Under the pieces are notes generated by a model that saw nothing but the letters and a program-made list of their open reading frames with translations, had not been told where the DNA came from and searched no databases. From Zopfochytrium polystomum (lineage: Eukaryota; Chytridiomycota; Chytridiomycetes; Chytridiales; Chytridiaceae): 31,136 bases of DNA. Shown here in pieces: positions 11,125-21,200 of the stretch (positions are counted from its first letter, which is position 1; every line of letters begins with the position of its first letter). A program made the position numbers and the translations under genes. The DNA lies in NCBI GenBank assembly GCA_025765615.1, contig JAIVFJ010000499.1, positions 1 to 31,136 of the forward strand. Direction: 5' to 3'.

Positions 11125-12917
11125 GATATTCTTTTGGCGGATAAAAGCGAATCAGGTCCGTTAGTTGGGAGTGGATGTTCGGTGGTGTGGTGGTGGGTTG
11201 GGGAAAAGGAGCCATGTTGAGCTGCCAAATCCGATCATCCGTCACCGTCGATAGATCGATAGATCGATCCACCATCCACCACCCATTCGAAGACCTCGCT
11301 CCCTCCCTCCCTCCTTCCCTCTCTTCATCCTATCGTCATCATCTCACGGCCTTCCCCATCAAAGTACTCCTTACTCCCATCTCCTTCGTGGTTGTCGTCG
11401 TCCTCCTTTCCGCCCACTGCCTCCTCTCCTTGCCTTCGTCCCACGCACCTCGAGCTGCAGACAGAATGAATGGTCTTGGACTTGCTGGTTTTGGAAAGAG
11501 CAACCCGAACTCTTTCTGTTTGTCTGTCTGTCTGTCTGTCAATTGCTCTCATCCCTTCCTTGTCTGTCTGTCTGTCTGTGTCCAGTGGGAGTACAAGCCA
11601 TTCAGTCCACATGTTCAAAATGAAAATTTTTTTGTGATCTGAAAGCGGAATCGACAGAACATCTGGAATTCAACCAAGTGGCTGCCTTTGGATAAAGACA
11701 AAAATACCAACAAGCCAGAGAAAACCGAATGAAGCCTTGAGTGTGGAAAAACACCGGAACAAATTTCAATGGCACACACTTGATTACTTGCGCGGCTGAT
11801 TAACTGCTTCTCGCAATGAACCTGTGGCGAATCCAAACAATCGGATTAGGAAAACTGGCAGTCTGTGCGGGTTCATTCGTCCCGCTCCCCTTCACTACGT
11901 CATACCGACCGCACACGCAAGGCAAGCCCGTCCAGCCTCTCCGTGCCCACTATGTCACAAACCCACCCAACGCACGTGATCAACACAAGAAGTCATCGAC
12001 GCGAACAAAGGTCGGTTCCAAGGAAGCATTCGGAGGAAAAAGATTTGGGGTTGTCCCATGGACTGCACGACAAATATTTTGTGGATGCCGCGGCCGTTCA
12101 TGTTCTCAGCGTCCTCGTTGTCAAGGCAAGGGGCCGTTTGTCAACGTGATGATTCCTAGGCCCCTGGCGGAAGACCGGCATGCGACTCCAGGGCAAAAGC
12201 CGCATCGGAAGGGAAGGATGGGATGGATGCCTAACAAAAATGCCGTGGCGGACAAATGGGACAGACGACGAGAAGAGACGGTGTTTGGTGGAAGTTCGTC
12301 TCTAAGAGTGCACTCTCCGACCCGTCCTCCGTCGCCAGCGCGCCTCCGACAAAGCCTAGACAGAACCGCGGTTTCTTCTCGATGATGTGTTCTGCAAGTG
12401 AAATACACTCGGTTTGTGCGTCATCGTCCTCACGTAGTGCGGCACCTTCCTCTTTTTGTTTTTGACCTTTTATGGCCCCCCTGGAACAAATCCGCCTCCG
12501 CCGAGTCTCGCCGCCGCGTGTTGAAATCGACGTAATCCGGTGTAAATTCGGCGGGTCGTGACTTGCGGATGAGGCTGGTTGCCTTGGGGCAAGACAGGCC
12601 AACATAATAATTGCAGCCGCAATGACTTTGAAGTGCGCACGCAAAGTTTTTTTGTCGACCAAAATCGGCGGTGTCTGCCTGCCAAATATGGATAAGCGCC
12701 ACCGCCGGCACAAGCCGCGCGCGTGTCAACGAACGCAAACGTCATATCCTCGCTCGTATGGCATCCTGTCTCACCTCCCTGGTCACTTGGTCTTGGGCAA
12801 GACATTGCAAGATCATGTCAGTCAGTAGTTGTCTCTGGGACCTGTCTTGCCTTCCTCTGCTGTAGAAAACAATGTGCAGTTCTCTCTTTTTTTTTTCTCT
12901 CTCGCTGACAGTGTGAC
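11125..12917. other. long spacer between CLC gene and lectin gene
   Basis: About 1.8 kb without a gene I can support. It contains the CLC promoter side, a short GATA/ATCGATAG repeat near 11245-11270, TGTC microsatellites, and the upstream region of the lectin gene. A 189-codon plus-strand ORF (11816-12385) and several minus-strand ORFs (12121-12805) have Arg/Ser/Pro-rich translations with no recognisable domain or splice-consistent extension. Confidence 0.5.
11516..11582. repeat. (TGTC)n microsatellites, two arrays
   Basis: Two TGTC arrays (about 11516-11540 and 11561-11582) are separated by about 20 nt of unique sequence. It is the same tetranucleotide family as the CAGA cluster near 4.4 kb, in the opposite orientation, about 400 bp upstream of the CLC start codon. 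Confidence 0.85.
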
Positions 12918-12925
12918 TATAAATA
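12918..12925 (+). promoter_or_regulatory. TATA box of the lectin gene
   Basis: TATAAATA lies 81 nt upstream of the ATG at 13006. It is followed by a CT-rich leader (about 12948-12992) typical of strongly expressed fungal genes. Its position inside the upstream part of the open frame argues against starts earlier than 13006. Confidence 0.75.
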
Positions 12926-13005
12926 CGAAGCTGGCTCGGCCGCTGTGCTCTCTCTCCACTTCTCACACCCACTCTCTTTCTGCCCTCTCTCGTGAATTCT
13001 TCAAA

Positions 13006-13890
13006 ATGGCAATCTCCCTACCTTTCCAATCATCATTCATAAACAAGTCTGGATTCTGCCTCGATGTGCCCGACCACGACTTCGTAGTCGGAAAGCGCCT
13101 TCACTTGTGGCGGTGTGAGCAGAACGGCATCGACACCGGTTCCATGCTCTGGAACTTCTTCGCCGACGGCACAATCAGGACGACGAACGGCCTCTGTCTG
13201 GACAACGTGGACGCCAAGAACGTCAACGGAAACGACATCCAGCTGCAACGGTGCAACGGCAACTCGGCCCAAAAGTGGCAGACGCTCCCCAGCGGCGCGA
13301 TCGCGAACGTCGGCACGGGCAGCGCGCGCTGCCTGAATCTCAACAACAACAACCTCGCCCTCAACGAACGGATCCAGCTCTGGGACTGCAACAACGCCGA
13401 CGGTTCGGTCCAAGGCGGCAGCCAATGGTCGATCGGTCCTCCGTCGCGGCCCGCCAGCTCGAGGCCTAGCCTTGTGTCGTCCGCTTCGACCGGAACCTCG
13501 TTTTGTGTCGACACGGTCGCGAACGGCGGGCCCCGCACAGCCGTGGACCTTTTCACTTGCAACTCCACACCCGCTCAGCAGTGGTTCTTCTCTCCCGACG
13601 GCTCAATCAAGAACGCAAGGGGCCTCTGCCTCGACAACACGAACGGCCAGCTCGCTGACGGCAACCCCCTGCAGGTGTTTGACTGCAACGGCACGCCCGC
13701 GCAAAAGTGGATCCACCGGCAGGACGGCAGCCTCTTCAACCTCCAGACGCAAAAGTGCTTGGACAACGACTCGGGCCGGCTCCAGAACGGAAACAAGCTG
13801 CAGATGTGGACGTGCCAGAACGGCAACAAGGCGCAGCAGTGGTCCGTCGCCACCAACCCGGAGTGCGCTCCCGGCTCCAATATTTGCTGA
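13006..13890 (+). CDS. two-domain ricin-B-type (beta-trefoil) lectin
   Basis: An intronless gene of 294 residues. Two beta-trefoil lectin domains (about 6-143 and 159-285) are joined by a Pro/Ser linker. Each consists of repeats with the pattern (F)CLD...N...L.(L/V)(W/F).C.....Q.W. QxW motifs are seen at SAQKW, GSQW, AQQW, AQKW and AQQW; the first repeat has MLW instead. Such domains bind galactose- or GalNAc-containing glycans. No catalytic (A-chain-like) or hydrolase domain is attached. The start MAISLPFQSSFINKS is not a good signal peptide, so the protein is probably cytosolic or leaves by a non-classical route, as for several fungal defence lectins (inference). A TATA box and CT-rich leader precede it. 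Absence of introns contrasts with all other complete genes in the window. Confidence 0.92.
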   Translation: MAISLPFQSSFINKSGFCLDVPDHDFVVGKRLHLWRCEQNGIDTGSMLWNFFADGTIRTTNGLCLDNVDAKNVNGNDIQLQRCNGNSAQKWQTLPSGAIANVGTGSARCLNLNNNNLALNERIQLWDCNNADGSVQGGSQWSIGPPSRPASSRPSLVSSASTGTSFCVDTVANGGPRTAVDLFTCNSTPAQQWFFSPDGSIKNARGLCLDNTNGQLADGNPLQVFDCNGTPAQKWIHRQDGSLFNLQTQKCLDNDSGRLQNGNKLQMWTCQNGNKAQQWSVATNPECAPGSNIC

Positions 13891-14189
13891 CAAGTCCCCT
13901 TTTTTTGTCTCGTGTTCTGTTCTGTCTTCAGATTTTCATATTCCATCTTGTTTCCATATTTGTTGAAAACTCTGCGAACATTTTTTGTCTTGAAGAAGTG
14001 AAGGTTCACAATCAAGACAAGACAATCAATAGAAGAAAAACGGTTTCCCCCATTTCGAACTTTCTGTTCGTTTCGCTCTGAAGAAAGAAATCGTTGTGAA
14101 ATAAGTAGACAAGCAAAGCTCGTTGGGAACACCACGGTCGCCACGAGCGGTCTAAGCGGGCTTGTTCGCAGCACGGCGTTACGGTCATG
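13891..14189. other. convergent 3' flanks
   Basis: Space between the lectin stop (plus) and the NXPE-like stop (minus). It is T-rich downstream of the lectin gene and probably holds both 3' UTRs. No gene seen. Confidence 0.5.
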
Positions 14190-16298
14190 TCATTTCGATG
14201 CGCACAAGTCAAGCCTGTCCAGAGTCTCCGTCACCACTGCGTCCATAGCTGTCGTGCACAGGGAGTGTTGAAACGGCGACGTTAACGAAAGTCGAGGGAG
14301 TGCGGGCGGAGCGTTTAGGTACAAAGAACACAAAAGCCAGAGAAACAAAAGGACTTTACCTTCCGTCCCGTGAAAGTGCTCGCTGTCCAGGGTCACCGTG
14401 GCCAGTGGCAGCGTCAGCCCAAAAGAGTCGACGCGCGCCATCCGAAGCACGATGGCGCTATCGTCATGCTTTAATGCTGCCGCACCGTTCATCTCGGCCG
14501 CGACCGTCTCAAACTCGCGGGTCGCCCGCGCGTCAAAAGCAAAGACCCTCTCGTTGCTTCGGCGGTCGTCGAACGCGGCAGGCGGGACTGCAGAAAGGCC
14601 TGTAGTTGTGTCAATATTTTCTTTGCTTGTTCGCATTGTGAGAAACCCGGCGCAAAACGATACCGAGCCACACGATCGTCCATCTCCTTGGCGCACCTAC
14701 ACCCGCCGCGACCCGCCACCGCTGCCGCCGCCGCCACGGGTACTCGACCGCAAAGAACCGGAACACCCGCCGCATCTCCGCGCCGTACTCTTCCAGCGTC
14801 CGCTGCCCGCTACTGACGGCCGCCGCCTGCAGCACGATCGCGTCCGCCGCGTCAAACTCGGCCTCGTCAGCTTCCAGCCGCGCGAGCTGCGGGTTGTACC
14901 GGAACGCGAGGCGAAGCCGGGAAGCGAGCGTGGTTGTTTGGTTGACGGTCCTGCAGTGGACATTGATGAGGTAGTGACGGGAAACGCTTTAGATATAGGG
15001 ATCATACTCGACAAAGCTACCACTCACCAATCACCCGCATCCCCGGCCCCATCCCTCATGTCCCCCGCCACCCGCGCAACCGTCGCCGCATACACAGCCC
15101 CCGCGTGCCCGTCCCCATAAACCAGCACGCCGCCTCCACCCGCCGCCGCCACCCCCGTCGCCGCAAGACAAGCGTCCCCCTCCCGCCCGTGGAAGGTCTG
15201 CGCGTACCCGCACCCGCGCGGCGCGAACACGTATACGTGCTGCCCAGCCTCGCCGCGTGTCGCCGCCCCGGCGCGGATGTACGCACCGTCCCGCGGGGAC
15301 ACGCCGCCGCGGGACAGCCTGCACACACCGCGCCGACGGTGCCCCCACCGGTCGGCGTGCGGCTGTTGCCGTCGACAGCCGGGGCACGCGGTGAGAGTGT
15401 GGGTTGCGAGGAGGCGGCGCGGTCGGTGGAGTGTGAGCGAGGCGGCGGCGCTCTGGGGTGGTGGTTGAAAGGTGCCGTTGGGTGCCCGCTGCGGCGGCAG
15501 CGGCAGCGTCGTCGCGCCGACGACGACCGGGACCGTCTCGGAGACCGCGGCGAACGCGGTGAAGGTGTGCACCAGCGTTGAGGCGTAGGCGCCCGGATTG
15601 GCGAGGCGGAAAGGGATGTGGTATGTGCAGTTGCGGACGTGAGTCCCGGCGCTGGCGGATGCGAAGCTCTGGGGGCCTGTGAGGACGAGATGAAATGCAT
15701 CCTTTGTGGAGGGTTGGAAGGAGGGTGTCGTGAGGGTTATGGGGGGTTGGAAAACGACCACACAAGCTCGTTCTAATCGTAATGAATGGCTTACCGGCCC
15801 GTATTCCCTCTTGTACATCGCGTCCGTCTCTGCGTCCAGCGACACCGTCTCCCGCATCATCTCCTCGCACGCTTCCCTGTCTCGCCGCTTCACAACGTAG
15901 TACCCCAAGCCGCACTCGCGCCGCGACTCGCACAGCCGCACAGAAAACGCCGTGCTGCGCGACGCAACCGGCACGCAGTCGACGTCATCCCCGCCCACGC
16001 TGTCGGCTCGCCCATGCTCCTCGCTGAGGTTCACGGCTATGGCCGCCGGGCAGAGTCTACCGCGTTGGTCGCGCTTGTGTTCTATGGAGGTGGGACGCGA
16101 CTCTCGTTGCGGTGTTGTGGAGATGCGGATGTCGATGGAGAGCGAGTGAAGTTGCCCAAAAGCGGAAAATACGAGAATTGCGGCCGCGGCGGCGAGGAGG
16201 GTGCGCAGGATCGCGAATGCAGTGCGGCGCCGTGAACACTGCGGGGTGGGGCCTGCAGCGCGTTCCATGTCGTTTTCGGCGGGCATCGGTGCCTTCAT
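14190..16298 (-). CDS. NXPE / PC-esterase-like type II membrane protein
   Basis: Five in-phase exons: 16298-15795, 15668-15028, 14950-14703, 14587-14360, 14248-14190 (559 residues). One acceptor could instead be 12 nt upstream (exon from 14599). An N-terminal signal anchor at about 27-47 (ILRTLLAAAAAILVFSAFG) suggests a Golgi/ER type II protein. The middle has an Ig/filamin-like stretch (VRNCTYHIPFRLANPG). A PC-esterase/SGNH-like domain follows: HVYVFAPRGCGY, ACLAATG, VLVYGDGHAG, the helix of DAADAIVLQAAAV, then LDSEHFHG and a terminal LDLC. The DxxH (D-S-E-H) catalytic pair is present, but the block-I motif reads GDGH rather than GDSH, so the nucleophilic Ser appears replaced by Gly. Related proteins acylate or deacylate glycans; this copy may be inactive. 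It shares a 100-bp promoter with the LRR gene. Confidence 0.75.
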
Positions 16299-16398
16299 GG
16301 TGGGGTTCCGGAAGTGTGTGTTGTGCGGGAGATCACAGACAATTTTCGGAGAGAAAGAAGGAAATTCGAACTCCGATCATCACCGCCAACCCGAACAA
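16299..16398. promoter_or_regulatory. bidirectional promoter region
   Basis: Only 100 bp separate the ATG of the minus-strand NXPE-like gene (16298) from the ATG of the plus-strand LRR gene (16399). It contains the palindrome TTCCGGAA (16306-16313). No TATA box is visible. Both products enter the secretory pathway, so co-expression is plausible but inferred. Confidence 0.55.
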
Positions 16399-18101
16399 AT
16401 GCCCGACGTCACCCCACGGCTGAGGCTTGTGGCTGCCGTCCTCTTCGCTCTCCTCTTATTGAGCGTAGTCTTACCTTATGCGAGCGCATCGGCACTACCG
16501 CAATCGCCGTCGGATGGAGACAGTGACTGTGTACTCCTCAACCTGCCGATCCTTCAAACATGGTGAGATCTCAGATGAAGCAGCCCGGGTTCCGGTGATC
16601 CGATCGTAGGAATCAAGCCCACTGATCCGGCCCCTAACTTTGATTTCACCTCGAAAAACGAGAAGGAATCTGGTTCCATCTCAGATACCAGATGACATTG
16701 AGACGAACTGCTGCACGTCGTCGTGGTGGACAGGCTCCATCGTATCGTGCAAGTTTGACGACTTTGGAGTCAACCGGATTGATCGCCTGTGAGATCGCGG
16801 GAGCCACGCGTTCTTGGACCTGATTCGCTACGTTCTGACCATCGATGTTTTAGGAATCTTTCGGGACTCGGTCTGATTGGTGCCGTTCCGGTAGCGTTGA
16901 ACAAACTGACGGCGTTGACATTCCTGTAAGTACTGTCTGGAATCTTGACGCTGTAGACTTTACTTTCAACTCATATCTTGCTTATGAAGCGACATAAGCG
17001 CGAACCCCAGTGTGACGGGGGGGCTACTGATTATGGCGGGGATGCCGAATTTGAATACTCTGTAGGTCATCACTTGGCAGATCCACGGTTCTTTCTTATC
17101 GCTGATTCCTCCGCCGGATCAGAATCGCATCAGGTGACTCAGGCCTCGTCGGCAATGTTCCCACCTTCGGAACATCGCTGCAGGTTTGCCGTTTGGACGG
17201 CACCAACCTTTGCGGAAATCCGGGCCAATGCCTTGGGAGCGATCCACCGCTCAAATCGTGCGGTAAGTTTTGGTGCTGTTGCATTGATCTTCATTGCTTA
17301 TCCTTGAGTAATGTAGGATCCACCTCAAATCCCATGGACCCCGGGAGCTTCTACCCGCTCAAACCGTCCCTTACGCTCTGGCTCGTCACCGGATGCGCTG
17401 CCTTTTTCCTCCTCGTGATTCTCTGCATGTGCTTCTTCTGCGGCAAGCGCGGTGCCGTTGCCGCCCGACAGCTCGCGATTGCCGCTGCAGCCAAAGCTCC
17501 CAAGCAGCCCGCCGACGACGCATACCATCGCAACCCACCCTCCGAGACCGAAATGAACCTCATCACCCTCTCGCGCACAGGGCTTCCACCGCGCACCGAC
17601 TCGCTCCCGGACCGCCGGCGCACCCTCTCGCCCAGCGGCGGCGGCACCGCAGACCGCAACCACCACGACCCCGTCGCCGCGCGCACGCCGTTCCTGCTGG
17701 CCAACGCCCCGCGTGGGTCGGAAACGTTCCCCGTCCGCCGCGGACACGCGAAAACCCGCCCCGACGAGCTCGCCCTCGCCAAGGACGACGCCGTCCTGCT
17801 CCTCAGGGTCTTTGCCGACGGATGGGCCGAGGGCGTCTCGCGCCGTGCCGGCGGGCCTGCCGTCTTCCCGCTCGCGTGCCTGGGCGGAGGTGTTCCTGTC
17901 GTGCTCGCTGAGAGGGTCAGGTCCGCCGGTGATGGCTTAACCGGCGCGCCGACGTGGCCACCCGCCGTGTCGGAGCAAGAGGTCGTGGTTTCTCGAGGGA
18001 CCGTACCGGTGCCAATGGAGGAGGGAAGACAGGAGGGATCATCGTCGTCCGTGTTGCCGCTTCTGGGGAGCGGGAAGAAGGGTGTGGGTCAGCCGATGTG
18101 A
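16399..18101 (+). CDS. secretory LRR - transmembrane - SH3 protein
   Basis: Six in-phase exons: 16399-16562, 16666-16788, 16854-16925, 16990-17061, 17123-17262, 17317-18101 (451 residues). A signal peptide (about 8-28, LVAAVLFALLLLSVVLP) leads to an LRRNT-like cap with a Cys pair (ETNCCTSSWW). LRRs follow, such as RIDRLNLSGLGLIGAVP and LTFLDISANPSVTG. Exons 3 and 4 are each exactly 72 nt with phase-2 ends, one repeat per exon. A Cys cap (CGNPGQC, KSC) and a TM helix (about 209-233) follow. The cytosolic part is Pro/Ser-rich and ends in an SH3 domain (about 330-385) with the hallmarks DELALAKDD, DGWAEG and FPLACL. The layout suggests a surface receptor or adaptor that couples an extracellular LRR to proline-rich partners; the ligand is unknown. 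Exon 1's acceptor at 16665 is a less usual AAG. Confidence 0.85.
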
Positions 18102-18279
18102 TCAAGAGTTTATTCATTTAATTTTTTTAATGCGTGTTTTACTTATGAAGGTCAAATGTTTGAGGTTTTGAAAGTAAAATCAGTTCCACGGCTATTGGCG
18201 ACAGATTGTCAGGAATTGCTCGAGTTGGTGGTGCCACCACATCGACTCAGAGTTCGGACCCCTTTCACAGAAGATCGGC
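18102..18279. other. short spacer before the transmembrane cyclase
   Basis: T-rich 3' flank of the LRR gene followed by the 5' flank of the cyclase gene. The cyclase frame is open upstream to 18178 but holds no earlier ATG. Confidence 0.5.
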
Positions 18280-21200
18280 ATGCTTTCGCCAAAGACCGAA
18301 GCTCTTCAGGGAGCAGTGAGTGATCCGTGTGCTAAAGTAAGCTTGTGGGTCTAACACCAACCACTACGGCCAGCAAAATCCACAGAGACACCTGACAAAT
18401 GCATGGAGCAGACTCTTAAACGACTTCCTACTTGGCACACCCCCGATCCCTCCTTTGGACCGCGCGTCACCGTTCTATCGATCTGACAGCAGCAGCGATG
18501 CAGAATACATGGCCATTGGTTTCAAGCCACCTAACCCTCACCCTCAGACCAGCTCAAAGGAATCCGGGGCAATTTCCCTCAACGCAGCCGATATCGTCCG
18601 AGAGCTCCAGATTCTGGACTGCTCTTCGACTGAACGACTTGGTGGTACTCGGCGTTTTCGGCAGATTCTCTTGCGATTTCAATCGCCAATTATAGAGGAG
18701 ATGTTTGCTCGGCAGGCCCTTTTGTTTGGTAATACGCTGGTCGTCCGATACTTAAACCTCTACAACATCATGTTGGTGGCTGCAATACTGGCGAAATTCC
18801 GCGATGGAGCGTGGTTTCAGAATTCAGTCCTGATCGCGATGATCGCTATTAGTGGCATCAGCGCAGTGCTATTCTGCACAGCTTGCACCTGGAAAAAAGG
18901 AGAAATATACGTTCGGATGTTTGTTTCATCTCACTTGTGGAGATTTGCAATTATCTCGGCAAATGTAACTTGATGAGCCTCCACTTCTCCAAAAATCATC
19001 TCATTTGAAACCTTTCAACTCATTTTCCAAAACAGATCTTCAATACTTGCCTGTACGCACTGGTCGACTTTTACTTTTCTCACGATCTGGCAGACCCTGT
19101 GGGCTCCTCCGCGTCATTCGGAATCACGGCGGCCTGCATTCTTTCCGGGTGCTCCTCGAGCTTCTGGGAGATGTCACTGTATGTATTCGGCCTGTTGGTT
19201 GTCTGCAGCGCGAAGGTGGCAGTGATGGCAATTTTCTGGAACAGCTGGATCCAGTCCGCTATTTACCTGATTCCAATCGCCATAAGCTTGGTTTTGGCTC
19301 TCGATTACATAGCCATCCAGGACAGAGACCGCCGCAAACAGTACGTTTAGCTTAAAAAATCTGCTCGACTTGGCGAAAATTGATGCGTCGGCAGCTACCT
19401 CAAAGAAAAGCTCGCCGAGCTGCAGTTGGAAGAGCTCCAGTCGGAGCGCCATCGCACCGATCACCTACTGTCACTTGTGTTGCCCCCAAGCATTGTCGCT
19501 CGCCTTCGCGAAGTCGGAACATCCAATTTTGACTCGTTGTCCCATTGGCTTGAGTCAGGTTTGTGTGGCTGATGGTCTCGCTATATGATCTGGGCTCGCC
19601 TTCTGAATTCGCATTTAAAAAGCCACTGTCATGTTCATGGATGTGAAGAATCTGAAAGACATTTTCAACTGCTTGAAATCCACAGAGGATGAGCTCATTC
19701 TGCTCAATTCGCTCTTTCACAGAATTGACGACGTTTTGAAAGCGTTTCCCGGCATCGAGCGAGTAAAAGTAGGGCGGACCTGCAGGAATTTACCTCTACT
19801 TATAATAAGTAGACCATACACTCCAAAATCCTTTTCCTCGGGGGCCACAAATCGGATGACCACACTAAGGATATGGTGAATCTTGCGCTGACCATTAAAG
19901 AAGCTCTAAGCAAAGGCTCGACTCTTGAGAGCTCGGAAGATCAGTCGGAAAGAGAAGACGTGCCTTTGAAGTTCGCCTTTGGCATTCACATAGGTGAGAC
20001 TTTTTTCACCGTCAATGCGCTAATTAGGATCTTCGGCGCTTAGGCCCACTAATTACTGGAGTTGTCGGCAAGCGAATATTCTGCTTTGAGGTTGGTGTGA
20101 GACACTGCGAGTAGTCTTACCCATTTGGGGATCAATTATAGATCTATGGCGACACTGTCAACACAGCCAGCAGAATGCTTTCTGCAGCCAAAGTGAATCA
20201 AATACTCCTCTCAGCCACGGCATGGAGGACAGTATCATCCAGTGAGTGAAGCGAGCGTCGGCCTAACTAGTCTCACGAAGTGAAGGTTTTCACGGATCGA
20301 GTATGGGTCAGAAATTTATAAAAGGAAAAGGCTTAATGAGTATCTTCTGCGTCACAGGAAGAGCTGCATCCGAAGCGGTGAATGTTTGGGTACACGCAAT
20401 ATTCCCTAAATACGCTTTTCTTAATGAAACACAGGATCATTCGTTGAACATTTTGCTGCCTCATCTTCGGCCATCGGCGCGAACAACTCCGAGAGTTGAC
20501 CCTCGCCTTTTCGAAAATTCGTATTCCGAGCGGCGACCGAGCGCCCAATCGAATCAGCCTTCCGAGCGTGGTGAATCTGTCACCAAAATAATGAACAACA
20601 GCACCTCAAACATTATTCGGACAAATCACTACGATTCAGATCAACGTAGATTTCTCAGCGGAGCAGCTCCATCGAGTAGAAGCACACCAACTAATCAGTT
20701 TGTGAATCCTCGGCGGGTTTATCCCATTTCCCAGACGTGGGGTTTTGATTCCACCCTCAAAAGAGATGCGTCATTGGTCAACTCTTCGGCGAATACTCTG
20801 CACGCGTTGCAGTACGTTGAATCCAGCCTTCGACTTCTTCCCGACAGGCAGCTCAGTGATCAAGTGGGAGTTCTCCTTCAACTTAATGCATTGCAACTGC
20901 CGAAACTGACGTAAACATAGAGCTCGCGATCCAAGTTTAAGCAGAGACAAGCGGATAGCCTCGAAAAGTCAGAACAAAGTGCTTTCGGCATGAATCAGGG
21001 AGATGCCGAGCAACTCGAGAATTCTGAGCACTCTGTCTTGACCTTTGCGGTCGAGGACGGTGACCAGCGCAGAGATCACATGAATGTGAAGTTCGACGAT
21101 GGAGAAATTCAAAGTTACGCACTGAACGGCCATAATGTAGAGGATCGTCGTTTGGATGATTTGCGCAAAGAGTGGGAGAACGTATGCAGAATCGACCACG

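Noticed and set aside
11816..12385. 189-codon plus-strand ORF in the long spacer
   Set aside because: Basic, low-information translation with no domain, no clear promoter and no splice-consistent neighbours; similar-sized ORFs occur by chance on the other strand.
12829..13005. N-terminal extension of the lectin ORF
   Set aside because: The TATA box and CT-rich leader lie within it, and the beta-trefoil starts right after the ATG at 13006.
14398..15120. 240-codon plus-strand ORF
   Set aside because: Antisense shadow of the GC-rich NXPE-like exons; its Pro/Arg-rich translation has no domain.
15669..15794. Reading straight through the first NXPE intron
   Set aside because: The 126-nt stretch is open and a multiple of three, but it starts GTAAGC, ends CCCCCAG and encodes a non-conserved insert; splicing it gives the better match. 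Retention cannot be excluded.
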